Position numbers and translations under genes: made by a program | Shown: piece by piece, positions 1-12,426 of the stretch | Layout of the letters: each line of letters opens with the position of its first letter | Position numbering within the stretch: position 1 is the first letter of the stretch | Assembly: GCA_910574455.1 (NCBI GenBank) | Contig: CAJSYZ010000001.1 | Coordinates: 2,897,424 to 2,961,423, forward strand | Reading direction: 5' to 3' | From: Trichaptum fuscoviolaceum | Lineage: Eukaryota > Basidiomycota > Agaricomycetes > Hymenochaetales > Trichaptaceae | Length of the DNA: 64,000 nucleotides | The notes under the pieces: model-generated | Databases searched by the model: none | Seen by the model: only the letters and a program-made list of their open reading frames with translations | What the model was told of the DNA's origin: nothing

Positions 1-2
1 TT

Positions 3-1976
3 CAAGCAGACTTGAACGACATTCTCTCTTCAGCCACGGAGCTCGGCCATTCTCGTGCTTCGAAAGTCTTAAATACACGAGCTGAACAGCATGCATCTCT
101 GACAATACCAGAATTTATGGCAGTTTTCTCCGAGACGTGGGGATTCGTGGTCAAGACGGAGACTATCTGTCGTAAAATGGTGGTCGGGTTGCGTGGTGCC
201 ATGGTTTCTCAAGCGAAGACGTTTCTGCAGACAATGCACCAAGCAAGAATTTCTCAGTCCGCAAAGTCTGTTGAGGAGGAGCAGTGGTCTGCGGGTGAGG
301 TCACCCCAGCCGCTCAATCATATGCAACAACTATTGTTGAGTCTGCGATGGGTAACCCGCCTGAGCTGAAGGTTCTTCCTATTCCCGCTCCGAATCCTGC
401 TCAACCAAATGGGGCTGAATCGCCTTCAAGCTCGACCGACAAATCAGGCGGAAACTCTAAGTACTTGTTGATAGAGGACAGAAGATACTTTGCTGTTCCT
501 GCGACGTTGAACATGCTTGGGCTCCTCGTCGATTACCTCAAAATTATCACTAATCTTTCACTGTTGACGACGGAGACAGTTGGCCGTGTAATTGAATTCT
601 TAAAGGCGTTTAACTCACGGACGTGCCAGGTGGTTCTTGGGGCAGGGGCTATGAGATCGGCAGGCCTGAAGAACATAACCGCAAAACATCTAGGTACTGC
701 ATACACATTTCGGTATGTAGTCGCAGATCTAACACATTTTTCACGTAGCTCTCGCGTCTCAGTCGTTATCTATTGTGATAGCTTTGATACCCTACGTTCG
801 TGAATGCTTCCGTCGGCATCTCAACCCTAAACAGGCCGTTATGCTTGTCGAATTTGACAAACTAAAGCGGGTATGTATATGCATTTCATAGGTATGGAAA
901 GTATTCACTCCGGTTTTCTAGGATTACCAAGAACATCAGCAAGAGATTCACTCGAAACTGATTGCAATCATGGGTGATCGAGTCAATGCGCATTGTAAAT
1001 CCTTGCAAGCCGTGGACTGGTCGGCACATCGCGAGGGGGTTAACGATTATATGGTACTTCTAGTGAAGGAGACCGTCACCTTACACAAAGTGTTGTCTCG
1101 CTATTTACAAGATACAGTCCTGGAGGCGAGTTGTATTTACTCGTATCTCCCTGTGGGTGATAAACTGACTGTGAATGTAGTATATCATGTCGCAAGTGTT
1201 TGCATCCGTCAGTCATCGTTTGACTGAAGAGTATAGTAAGATTGAGCTACCAAGTCAGGATGCGAAGGACCGGTGAGTTATGCTACTGCTAATACCACGA
1301 ACTCTCACCTGACTGTCGGCGAAGAATGTTGCGCGATGCAAAATACCTTCATCAACATCTAACTGGATTGAAGAATGTTAATCCGCCGACAGGTATGCTG
1401 GAAACAGTTATTGGCGAGAAACGAGTTCCAGGCATGCAGAATGCACCGGGGAGATCTCCCACCCCTTCAGTATCATCTTCAAATCCAACACATGCTTCAT
1501 TACCCTCACCCCCGTCGCAGCACACCAACCATTTGGAATCAACGAATGAGCGACTGAAAGGTTTATTCCGTCGTTCATCTATGTTCGTTTCTTCCGAGCC
1601 GAAGGAGAAGCTTGCGCCATCAACACCTCCGACCCCTCGTACCGAAAAGCCGCCGATTCAGCAATCGGAACGACCATTATCCCCGCCTCCACCTTTACCA
1701 GAAAAGCAGGTTCTGGCCGCGTCGCCTTCCCCACCACCGACATCATCTACACCTCCGATTGACGGAAGAAATTCACCTCTGCCTGTCGAGAAGGAACTAC
1801 CTGAACCCAGCACGGTCTCAACGCTTGATACCAGCATTAGTGATGAACATGTTTCGCACACTCTCTCCACTGCAGATTCTCAGGACTCGATAGATACACA
1901 AGGCAACAAACCCGTGGAACAAAGTGCTATCCCGAATGGCCACTCCGAAGCAGCACCCAAAGTATCGGCAACATGA
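3..1976 (+). CDS. VPS54: VPS54, GARP tethering complex subunit (5' truncated by window edge)
   Basis: C-terminal part of Vps54, a subunit of the GARP tether that captures endosome-derived vesicles at the trans-Golgi network. The conserved Vps54 C-terminal domain is spread over five exons: 3-693, 749-870, 922-1125, 1181-1272 and 1325-1976. All phases close when joined. Recognisable segments are LNTRAEQHASL, the VLGAGAMRSAGL helix and IVIALIPYVRECFRRHL. After the conserved LHQHLTGL segment the protein ends in a long Pro/Ser/Thr-rich tail with polyproline runs, probably disordered. The intron after codon GAG at 1123-1125 appears to start with GC (gcgagt) rather than GT. The upstream part of the gene lies outside the window. 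The family call is firm from several conserved blocks; the tail is lineage-specific. Confidence 0.88.
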
Positions 1977-2761
1977 GTCCGATCTTGATTACCATGCGGT
2001 CCTCTCTAATATGTCAAGCTATACTAGATTCTCATCCGCGTCAGCACATTTTCTCTAGTATCTCATTTCTTTATGTATGTCTGCGATTCCTTGACATTTC
2101 ACTATGCATATGTTATCTGTGTTGGACTCTGGAAGGAGCTGTATATGTTTAGACATACTTCATCATTTCATCTTCATCTTCATCACTATGAACTAATCAA
2201 TGCATTTCATCAAGAAGACGAGAGGACACTGAGTAATTCAAATAGTGGCCGCTGACTATAACGACCGCAATTGCCAAACAGAGCAGCTTATCTCCACATA
2301 TAAAATGCCACCATCAGGCCCCGGGTCCAGGCTTCCTATTTCTTATCTATCGAGGGAAAGAATAAAGCACTTCACTTATTCGAACGATGTTGAGCTGGAC
2401 TATTTCAGCTGGCACCACTACTTACCTATCTGTCAGAAGAGACCCAGTTTTGCTTTTGACATTGACCTCTGCGCTTCTGTGGTCCTGATCGTCGATAAAT
2501 CCTAAAGACAAAATAGCCGGTATAACAGAAGTCTAAACAGGGTATTTGGATCGATGTATTTGCAAATATACTGTTTACATTTTGTGACGATCAGTAGATT
2601 CTTGCGTTTTTCAAGAGGGGGGACGACGAGCGCACTTAGTACAAAATTACATATCCCTGTATCGAGAAAGACACAATAACGACCGGCGACAGGTATGTCT
2701 ACATTCTTTCAATCGAACGCATGTACTCGGTCTAATCCATGTATTGGTTAGCTTCCATCCA
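1977..2761. other. Intergenic stretch, VPS54 3' end to next gene
   Basis: No convincing coding sequence. The last about 70 bases before 2751 look like a 5'-UTR intron of the next gene, with a gtatgt donor at about 2694 and a ttggttag acceptor ending at 2750. Short ORFs here have no conserved features. Confidence 0.5.
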
Positions 2762-3370
2762 ATGCCTGGCTTTACAAAGCTAGAGCCTTCTTCACTTTAC
2801 ATTGCAACCCAATCCATCCCTACCGCCGGATACCAGACATTTCATTGGTTTCTGCTTGCTGTCGCCCGTGATGGCTCCGCAACGAGTCATCAGTGGGTAG
2901 AGACGGATGGCAACATTGGAAACACTGAAGAACGATACACCCAAGTCCACGCCCCGACTTGTGCGCCGTTCACAAGGAATCCGAGTGTCCTCGCGCTTTT
3001 CCGGGTGAAGGGCTTTAACGCTTCTTGCGCTGATGTCGGTGAAATGCTGGGTGGCGGAGACAGCGATGTGAGCGACCTCGGCTCTGAATTCGAGAGCGAG
3101 AGCCAGCCGACTCCGTTAGAGACAGCATGCGCCACGGCCTTGCAGCGTCACTACCCGACTATGCATGAAAATCGAGTACATGGTCTAACGTGCGCGAAAT
3201 GGGTATTAACTGTATTAAAATCATTGCAACAGAATGGGTATATTTCGCGTTCGGACGACATTTCCTCTGTCGAAAGCTATGTCAAAGGCATCAGTGCTGA
3301 GCAGGAGGAGCTACTCGTCAAGTCGTTGCTGAACGGAAAGGGTTTCAGAGCTGGTGTGTTTACGATTTGA
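2762..3370 (+). CDS. Uncharacterised 202-residue protein
   Basis: Single-exon ORF whose first ATG gives an N-terminus MPGFTKLEPSSLYIATQ. It lies just after a likely 5'-UTR intron acceptor, which supports this start. The N-terminal third reads like a folded domain with several aromatic residues (FHWFLLAVARDG, QWVETDG). The middle holds an acidic Asp/Ser/Glu patch around residues 100-115. The C-terminal 80 residues are predicted helical and Cys-poor. I see no signal peptide, membrane segment or known motif and do not recognise the family. The coding look (no low-complexity bias, clean length, plausible start) supports a real gene, possibly restricted to basidiomycetes. Confidence 0.6.
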   Translation: MPGFTKLEPSSLYIATQSIPTAGYQTFHWFLLAVARDGSATSHQWVETDGNIGNTEERYTQVHAPTCAPFTRNPSVLALFRVKGFNASCADVGEMLGGGDSDVSDLGSEFESESQPTPLETACATALQRHYPTMHENRVHGLTCAKWVLTVLKSLQQNGYISRSDDISSVESYVKGISAEQEELLVKSLLNGKGFRAGVFTI

Positions 3371-5470
3371 TTTATTCAGCCTTCGGGACACGGACATGGG
3401 ACTTCTGGTCGAATACTTTTTTTATAATCTATGTAATATCTGTCATGTATCCCACCTCTCCTCCTTTCCCTTCATTTGTCTGCTTCTCTCAAGTCGGGTT
3501 TATGTTATGTTGCTGTATTATTCTCATGTATCTTCCATGTGCTACAGATTGATTTGCTGTCGTTGCTGATATCTCTTCAAACTTCGGGTCTAGTACACAG
3601 TCAACCGACAACAATACTAGTTGGATAAGCGTATGGCGTTCCAGCGGAAGACACGACAACTAGAAAGGGGTTCGCGAGGCGCACTCAACAATACAATAAC
3701 ATTTTGACGTCCAAGATACTAGTAAGGAACGGAATCGCCGCATGGATAGTCACCTTGCCTATGAACTTCACAATTCCACAAGACTCTCAGGCAATGCCCA
3801 CCCTGGCAGAGAGCAGAAAACCTAATTGTGAGGACGGACGTGAATGGAAAGTATATATCGCACGTACCAGTCTTCCCAGACTTCGTTTTCTCAGTACATA
3901 AGGAGGGTGCGTACGTTCGAAGAAACAGCTCACGTACTTTACGTAAATTCTGAGAAGCCATCCAGGTCCCCAAGAAAGAGCTGCCCGACTATTCTGAGGC
4001 CTGCAGCCAAAAGGAGGAAACGACTCAATTTTGATCCCTAGACTGCGAACGCACAATCATTGTGTTCCAGACGCATCCGAAAGTCTGGAAGGTTAAACTG
4101 TTAGCGTTTCTGGTTATGAATGGCGAAAGCTGTGTGAGAGAAAGTCATGAAGCAACCCGCCGGCAGATGTCCATTTCGTCGCATCTCGTGTGCCAAGAAC
4201 CAATTCTTCTTCGACAGGGGATGGACGGATACAGATCTCAGGTTCTCGGTTCCTTTTGAATCTACTCTTGCAGCTAGAGAAGGTTTGCCATAATTATTGT
4301 ATGAAGATCCTCATGAACGAGGGAACGCATTGAAGAGGGACAAGAAGACATCCACGGCAGAGGCCAAAGAACCCAGCTGTTATAGCGACAAAGTTTCCGC
4401 GAGTGCTCGCACCCCTCTGCTGGGCCAGAGAAATCCCTTGCAACATGCCAGTGCCCGAGAAGCGTCACATTCGCTCTCACTACCCTGCCAGCAGATCCAG
4501 ATGCTGACAAGCGATTATACCGGCCGGTGTGAATCTGCCAGTTGAAAAGTCGCCTTGGCTCCAGATTATTTAGCTACGGCTATCTTGAAGTGATTGAGAC
4601 ACGCTATGTGCATTTTGTGAACCTGTTCTTGAACATCAGCACGAAATAGTGAGTAATCACAGAACGCAATCGCTGAGTCTGTTCTACTCACTTGTGCGCG
4701 TTGTCATATTGTCCCCGTCCCAGTATCAACCAGGATTTCAAGACATCAAAAGCTTGCGTATCTCAGGCGTGCCGTTTGTAATACCTCGGCCGCAGTAAAG
4801 CGGCAACTTGAAGCTAGTACATCGTCAAAGCATCCCTTTTCCGGAACTACCAAACAATGCTTCAGGGCAAGAAATGCAGAAAACATGGTGCGATACCGAT
4901 GGCATCACAGACGCAGAAGAGCAAGCCATTTTCGAGCAAAGTGTTCAGGAGATGATTGTGGACATCTGTGAATGGTTGTCAGGAGAAAGAACAAAGATCG
5001 CTGCCAAATGCAACTTCAACTTGCTAATAGCTTATGTAAGCGTATTCGGCACTCAACCTACACTTCACGTCATTTCCTCGCAAGTTTTTACTTGCAACGT
5101 TGTTGTGGGGCGTAAAGATGACAGTACAGGCGGTTAGTCCTGTCGAGATAATGTCTGTATATGAAGGCAAGAATGCCTTTACTATGTTCTATTATTCAAA
5201 GGCCTTAACTAATATGTGTGTTTTTCATTGTATGGAGTACCAATACTTATCAGCATACCATTGCATTACCTCTTATCTCGCTGACGGCCCATGAAGCTCC
5301 TGATACTCCTCGAGGCAAGCGAATGACTGCAATGCAAATAAACCTATATGCATATATTATACGGGCCGGGAGCTACTTAGATTTAGGAGATATTACACTT
5401 AATATGGACAGTATACGTCTATAAATGGATCTCAAGCCGATCCTCCGGACCCTGGGCATGAGCACGCTCG
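3371..5470. other. Long intergenic region with one possible gene fragment
   Basis: About 2.1 kb without a clear gene. The only stretch with some coding character is + strand 4808-5034, which encodes ELPNNASGQEMQKTW and then an acidic helical segment. It ends at a gtaagc donor-like site but no continuation is visible. It may be a relic exon or chance. The rest holds only short unrelated ORFs. Confidence 0.4.
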
Positions 5471-5821
5471 TCACTGTCGAGGTCGTTGCCTCCCCTGTTC
5501 ACTATCCTCAGCCACTTGCATACCTTCCTCGTCGTCGAGCATAGCGAGCTCGGACGACACACTTCCTTGTTTACTGAGAGTAATATATACCGAGATTGCT
5601 ATCGAACGGCTTGACCCGCTCAGACCGTCCCGTTCCCGATCAGTCATAGTAGCGAAGCCCCTTGAGAGGAATACCGCCGACGCTGTCCCCGCCGCCACTG
5701 TCCACGACGCCCACGGCGCGCTTGTACCTCCCACAGCTTGTGAATTTTGATAGGTCACGAGAGCCGTGCAGTGTTCGTCGTGCAACTCGCTTGCAAACAG
5801 CTGGCGCACAACGCTGAGCAC
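5471..5821 (-). CDS. Possible small unknown ORF
   Basis: A 116-codon open frame antisense to the region upstream of the WDR26/GID7 gene. It has a hydrophobic Ala/Val/Ser stretch in the middle (about residues 35-52) and an acidic C-terminus. There is no ATG at its start and I could not find an intron that joins it cleanly to the ATG at 5871. It may be a small divergent gene with an unresolved first exon, or simply chance. Confidence 0.2.
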   Translation of the reverse strand: MLSVVRQLFASELHDEHCTALVTYQNSQAVGGTSAPWASWTVAAGTASAVFLSRGFATMTDRERDGLSGSSRSIAISVYITLSKQGSVSSELAMLDDEEGMQVAEDSEQGRQRPRQ

Positions 5822-5969
5822 GAGCTACAGTGCATATCGTTTGGCGTTCCTGATTGTGTCGTTGTCGCCATCTTCCGCGGTATTGTGACTGCCATCAGTT
5901 CCTTGCCTTTCTCCATAAACAACTTTTAAAAACATATCCTGTCTGTCGATATCCACCATTGATCCTCCC

Positions 5970-8900
5970 GTGAGCTTTGACCAGCCCATCGCTGCTTCGG
6001 AGCTGCAGGGCTACACTCACCACGCGCAGGCTCTTCCGCACACGCAAGCAGAGGCGCAACCACAGTCAACCTATCGTGCTCGCCTGTCTTCATCGGCATC
6101 TGGAACGCACGCCATAAGGGAGTTGAGCAGGCCGGTAGAGACAGCATCAGCGGAGAGTCCCGCGACCATCGGAAACGCGGAACCGGGCGACGATTCGCTT
6201 TCGTCTTCGTCTACTATCTCGTCTTCAACCACTACGCCGTCCACGTTGTCGACACCCTCTACCATCTCTGCCTCGAATTCGGACTCAGCACAACATCCTT
6301 CCTTTAACTACACTAACAATACAGAGGCGCCTGCTAGTTCGTCCCGAAGCAGTACACCCGTCCCGCGAATTCGAACTCGAACGCGTTCTGAGTTCGAGGA
6401 GGACGAAGCTACTCAGGAGCATTGGTCTACCCCAGCAGGAGCCTCACCCTCGACATATTCTTTAGCTTCATCGCCTGATTCACGCGGACTGCCCGTGTCC
6501 AAGAAACTCAGAATAAACTCGTCCTCTGACAGTATCCGCCACACTTATCAATCTTCCACCATCTCTAGGACTACTCCAGGACCATCAACATTTTCTCAAC
6601 AATCCCTGCAACTTGATAGTTGCGATACTCTTGCGCGATCTCCAAAGTCCTCTACATCCCACACGATGAGAATTCCAGACACAGCAGATGATAGTGCATC
6701 TGCACTTTCGGTGTCATATGATTCCAATGCCTCTGTCCATGATGGTCCATTAAACTCTGCTATGGCAGGAGGTCTAAGCTCATCGATGTTCCCTGGTTCA
6801 GCGAATGGGAATGGACGGGCGGTCACAAATGGAAACGGTGTGGTTCTCGACGGCGCTCCAGCTTCAGCCATGAATGGCTCATCTCCTTACTCAAAGTTGT
6901 CGGTTGACAATAATTACGGTCGAAGTGCTAAGAACGCTATAGCACGCGTCAATCTCCCTGGAACTCGCTTATTCGAAGACTCTTATATTGATAGGGAGGA
7001 ATTTATCCGACTCATTGTCCAAAGTTTAAGGGATGTTGGATATATGTACGTGTGGGCCTCCTTTAACATAGCAGAACTCCTGACAATGTCCATGTAGTGA
7101 GTCAGCTGCAACATTAGAAGCAGAATCTGGATATGTGATGGAGGAACCCGAAGTGACGCATTTCCGGCACTATGTACTTTCGGGTCAGTGGAATGAGGCC
7201 GAAGCATGTTTACCTAGCTTGGGTGTCTATGGCCCAGACAGTATGCGGGTAAGTGACGCTTGCGCTACCGTTTATTTGTAATTGACGACCTTACTGTCTT
7301 GCAGTTTGCCCGATTCTTGATATGTCGGCAGAAATATCTAGAATTGCTGGAAGAGCAAGAAGTCAATATCGCGTTGCAAGTGCTGAGGTCTGAGCTTGCG
7401 CCGCTAAACACGGATATAGATGCATTACATTCGCTATCAGGGTGAGTAAAACAGAGTGTTGTACAATGCGATGCCCAGGTTCACTGATAATTTGACTCGG
7501 CTACTTCAAACGTATAAGACTCATTATGTGTTCGAGCTCCGATGACCTGAGGCGACGTGCGAACTGGGATGGAGCAAAGGGAACCTCGAGGAGAGAATTG
7601 CTCTCGGAATTACAGAGTATGTCTTATCTTGGATTCACACTGGCCGGGGTTACTGAACACATTCCCGCCGGTTCCAGAATTAATACCTCCCAGCATGATG
7701 ATGCCCCAGCGTCGTTTCACAACTTTGATAGAACAGGCATTCACGCACCAGCGGACACATTGCTTATACCACAATGCGCCATACACTCCTGAGACCTTTT
7801 CTTTGTACACAGATCACCATTGCTCCCGAGAGGCATTCCCATATCTCACGACAAACATTTTGTCCGAGCATATCGACGAGGTTTGGAATATCAAATGGAG
7901 TCATGATGGGAATTATCTTGCGAGTGCGAGCAAAGATACCAGTGCTGCAATTTGGCATATCGGGGTGAGATAGTTACTCAACAGAAATGCAGCTCGCGTG
8001 GTTAACTGAGTGACGGATCTAATACAGCCAGAATCAAAGCCAAATGTTCGCGAATGTACCATGCTTCATAAGCTCGTAGGCCATCAGACTCATGTTGGAT
8101 GTTTGGCTTGGTCACTGGAAGATGACGTTCTTGTGACAAGCGCCGAGGCCGACATTAGGATGTTTAACACAGAGGTGAGAAGACTTCAGCTTCGACAGTT
8201 TCGCTTAGTCTCACAAGCGCCTTGCAGACTGGCGTATGCTTCCGAGAGTTGAAAGGTCATGAGGAGACTGTATCCGCTCTTGAATGGTTACCAGATAGAT
8301 CTGGGTTCATGTCTGGGGGGATGGATCATAAGATCCTACTTTGGGTGAGTCCGCCCTCACACATCGGAGTTCGTGTCCGCCGTGTAGTTTACAACTAATT
8401 AAATCTTATCCAAAGGATCCGGAGGGCTTGCGCAATGAATTATGGCTAAAGACTAGCGTACGGATCACTGACCTTGCCGTTGCTCCTGACCTTTCTCGTC
8501 TGGTAGTGGTTGGTCTGGAACCATTGCCATTACCTGCCGCAAAACCAGCTACAGATGGTCAGGCAGCCGCGGGCTCTTCACAACAACAACCTATGCCATC
8601 AGTCGCGGAGTATAGACTGATCATATATGATTTCAGTACCAGAGTGCAAGAAGCGTGCGTACCTGTTCCTGGTTCTTTTCTTTCATTATGGTGTCTAATT
8701 TATCTAATTGTGCCGATCCTGTAACCGACAAATAGCTCGATCCAGTTGGACGGTGAGCTCACGAGCGTGAAGATCTCTCAAGACTCGCGATTTGCCTTAA
8801 TAAACCATGCACCAGACGTGAGAAATGTTGCTTCTCACCCTGTTCCGTATGAACGGTATATCTGATTGCTTGCGTATTTGCTTCCGCTGCGTGGCGGCTT

Positions 8901-9435
8901 TATCTTAACAGGAGGTACAACTGTGGGACCTTGAGACTGCTCGGCTGGCACGAAAGTTTACTGGACAGCGCCAAGGCCAACACATTATCCGTAGTTGTTT
9001 TGGCGGGATTGACGGGAATTTCATAGTCAGCGGCAGTGAAGGTAAGCAGAGTTTTGTGTGGTCTCATACGATTTCTCACCGATCTTGCAATTGATTGCAT
9101 TCTTGTTGGTAGATGGCAAAGTATATGTGTGGCACCGGGAGACGGGTGTCCTACTTGAGATTTTAGATGGACATGGCGCAGGAAGTGTCAACGCGGTTGC
9201 GTGGAACCCGTTGAACGAGAAGATGTTCGCATCATGTTCAGACGACAAGACTGTGCGTATCTGGGAGAGTCCTCATGCGTCGTTGCTGGATGGAGCCGAC
9301 CAGGTAGGGGCTTTGCCCTTGGAACATAATGGCAGGGGAAAGGGGAAAGGGAAGGGTAGAGAGATCTCGGGCTGGCATCCAGCATCGGGGTCTATTAGCT
9401 CCCTCATCGGAGGGAGCTCGGATATGGATGCTTGA
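5970..9435 (+). CDS. GID7: WDR26/GID7 homologue, CTLH-WD40 subunit of the GID/CTLH E3 ubiquitin ligase
   Basis: Homologue of yeast Gid7 and human WDR26, the scaffold WD40 subunit of the GID/CTLH ubiquitin ligase. Exons fit at about 5970-7045, 7098-7248, 7305-7441, 7519-7616, 7678-7964, 8028-8174, 8228-8344, 8416-8654, 8736-8817, 8912-9041 and 9113-9435; phases close at every junction. Order of domains: a long Ser/Thr-rich disordered N-terminus; a LisH-like helix (EEFIRLIVQSLRDVGY); the CTLH segment HYVLSGQWNEAEACL; the linker LIMCSSSDDLRRRANWDG, diagnostic of WDR26; and WD repeats such as HIDEVWNIKWSHDGNYLAS and VNAVAWNPLNEKMFASCSDD. The C-terminal tail is Gly/Lys-rich. The start is unresolved: the frame is open back to 5919 without an ATG, and the first in-frame ATG is at 6666, so an upstream exon is likely. 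Confidence 0.88.
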
Positions 9436-12426
9436 CTGCTTATCTTACTAGTCCACGTTCATTTCGGCGCTGCTGATTCGGGCATCCCCCTTGGCCAGTG
9501 CACTCATCTGCGTCATCCACAATCTTGCATATTAATGTTCTGTTTCCATTATAACACCGCCATCAGCATTCTTCGCATCGCAAATCGCATTTTTTCTGCA
9601 TATCACGACATTTCACTACTCTCACATTTTCACTGTCCATTTGCTGCTTTCCTTTTCATGGTGTTCCGTGTATTAACAACACATTCGTATTAGACTATCC
9701 GACCTCATGTTATAATATATTCCTGAATCAGAGGACTTAGGGTTGAATTATAACCGCCGCCGACAAGACCGCCGCTCCTCTCAGCCCACGCAAAGACCAT
9801 TTAGAAGTCAATGATGAGGAGGCACAGCCTTGCATGTGTGATATACTGTTAGATCTGGGGGATTGAGCGTAGTGTAGCCCATAACTTCACAAGCACCCGA
9901 TACTCGTGCTGATTACGATTACACAGTCGCGCAAACAAAACAAGAGGCCATGTGGAGGGCTATTCCCTTGTTTACCCCAAGAAATCGAGGTCCGAACGGA
10001 GAGAACGCGGGGAGTATAACGTGTTATACAACCGTACCATACATGCTCAACAAGTCAGCTGAACCGATGAAGAAGTTTACCAAAGGTGATCGGAAAGTGT
10101 ATCATCTTCAGCAATTTCTGCACTTCCCAGCTATGCATCAGCATGAAACAAACAAAGGTGTAACCGTCTGTTACATATTGCAGCATCGTATCTGTTACAG
10201 TGTCTGCCAGCTCCTGTGCCAGCAGCGTGATTTACTCCATCATCAATGAGTCGCCGACTCAGAGTCCTTGCTACGGTAAATATATATACTTATTCGGCTA
10301 TCCTCACTGACTTCAAGTTGGAGAGGGATTTGAAAGGCTCCCAACAGTCTACATGCGAATGCCTGCTGCATAATGCTCCTGCAGTAGCGGAGAGACGAGG
10401 TGTTACTCACACCGGGAGAAATTTTACTTGATGGGACTTAAATAACGCTCGACGTATAACGGATTTAAGGTTCATAGGCGCGACGCGTCACTGCCAGTGC
10501 CAATGATGCCAGACTCATCCCTTAATTACTAGTAGTAGCCGACTCGGACGCGTCAGTCACGGGACCGCGTTCAATTTCGATCATCCTCAGATCTTTAAAA
10601 AAGAAGAATTCAGTAGTAAGGCTTGCATCATTACTGGGCCTGTAGAGTATCTACAGGTCATATTGACCCTGATGCTTGTTGCGACTTTATGTGGGAGCAG
10701 ACCCGACAATCTTCGCGTTCGCGGTAGAATTTCACGCGGCGCTCATCGGGGTCAGCTCAGCCAGATCGACGCAGCTGTCATGTCCATATTTGTCGTTTTC
10801 AAACCTTGTCTCTCGCCATACGCTCAGTGCCCAAGATTTCAGCGCAGCTCGGTGAATCTTTATTGTCGCATATGTGCACATTCTTCCGCTGCGCACCCGC
10901 AAGAGCAAGTTTGTTGGAGCCTGTCTGCTTACTGTAAGTTTGACGAAACCACGGATCCAACACTATCACACCATGGTCTCTTGACGCCTTTAATATCCGT
11001 TCTCGGTGCTGGCGTTCGGATGTGTCTCACTGTCATACTATGATGCAAAGACGAGAACAGGACTGACCTGAAGCCTTGGTACGGATGAAGCGTGGTTCAT
11101 CATCGGCTCCATTCACTCTCTCTTGGACAACAGATCAAGGAATGTATTCTCCCCCCTCCTTACCCATGGTGCATTTGGTCCAACCCTATGCCCGCAATCA
11201 AGCTGCCTATCGCCTTTTGATATCGGGATCAATATACACCGACTGGATCTGCAAGGTGTGGTCTCTCATCTATTTCTTTACACTTTACTCAAGACTTCGG
11301 CAGGCACAAAATAGTCTTCTTCTGTCTTATTTCTCCCATTCGTTCAGACTGGCCGACACGCCCGACATCGAATCGCGTCAGATGCACTCATGTCCATTCT
11401 ACTAGACATTGTGTCGGAGAGTGTGAAGTACTCCCATGATAACTGATACGCGCCTCCTCTTGGCCACGAGTTAGACGTGGGAGCGACTCGTTTAACCCTA
11501 CATTACCCACCAGTGTTCATTTCAGCGGCACTTTACTCATTTATTCGACAGCTCAACAATAAGTATGTACGTTGAGACAACTGTCTATAAAGGTGTGCTG
11601 CGTTCTGAGGGTTCAAGAATTCGGAGGGTCTGACACGTCACTTCAGTTCAGATGGTGACCTGTACGATAAATTTACCTTCAACGACATGGGAGAAAATAC
11701 CGGCGTCATCTGCCACCGCTAATCTCGGTGCTTAAATATCTTAACCACCAGGTGAATGGCCATGTCAACTCACCGGGATTTCCTGAAACTGAAATCGATC
11801 AGCGAATGCACTCTTCGAAGCCATTTCTCTAAGACTGGTACGCGTTTGAGCTTCGCGTCTTTAGATGCTATCCCCGAGACAGTCCTCTTCGAACCCATTC
11901 TACATAGCAACAGATGTCCAGCGGATGTTACGCTATTAACCTACATAACTTCATCGCCTTTGAAGTAAGGACAACAACCATAGCACAGAAATCTGGAATT
12001 CAATTGCAGAAGTCCGATCTCGCCGAAATCCTGGAAAGATAGGATCGGCATAATCTAGCTTCCTCCATCGTGAAGCACCCGTATGGAATGTTCTGCTTGC
12101 AGATGTGATTGAGTACAATTGAATCTCATTTAGTAAGTCTGAGTGTTTACACACGTGCAGATGTATACTCTCTAAATCGATTAGGAAAGATACACGATTC
12201 ATTTTAAATTCTAGGGGATACAATGGGCTGTCTGGTGTACAAGACGCAGTGAGAGCTTCTCGCCCGCTCAGGAGGCGCACGGAAGGAGAGAAGACGACAG
12301 ATACCGTGAGTTTGAGGGCTAGCATATGATATGGAATAGTAGGCTGATTGGGAGAGTACAATACAAACGTAACAATCATGGAACGGGCGGGAGGACACGC
12401 ACATTGTGAGAGCAAAAGCCCATGTG
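9436..12426. other. 3 kb gene-poor region
   Basis: No supported gene between the GID7 3' end and elongin A. ORFs of 60-150 codons occur on both strands but lack conserved motifs, starts and splice structure. Around 10475-10575 there is a cluster of short motifs (acgcgtca twice, ctgccagtg, tagtag, cgcgttcaa) that recurs in other non-coding parts of the window. Confidence 0.5.
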
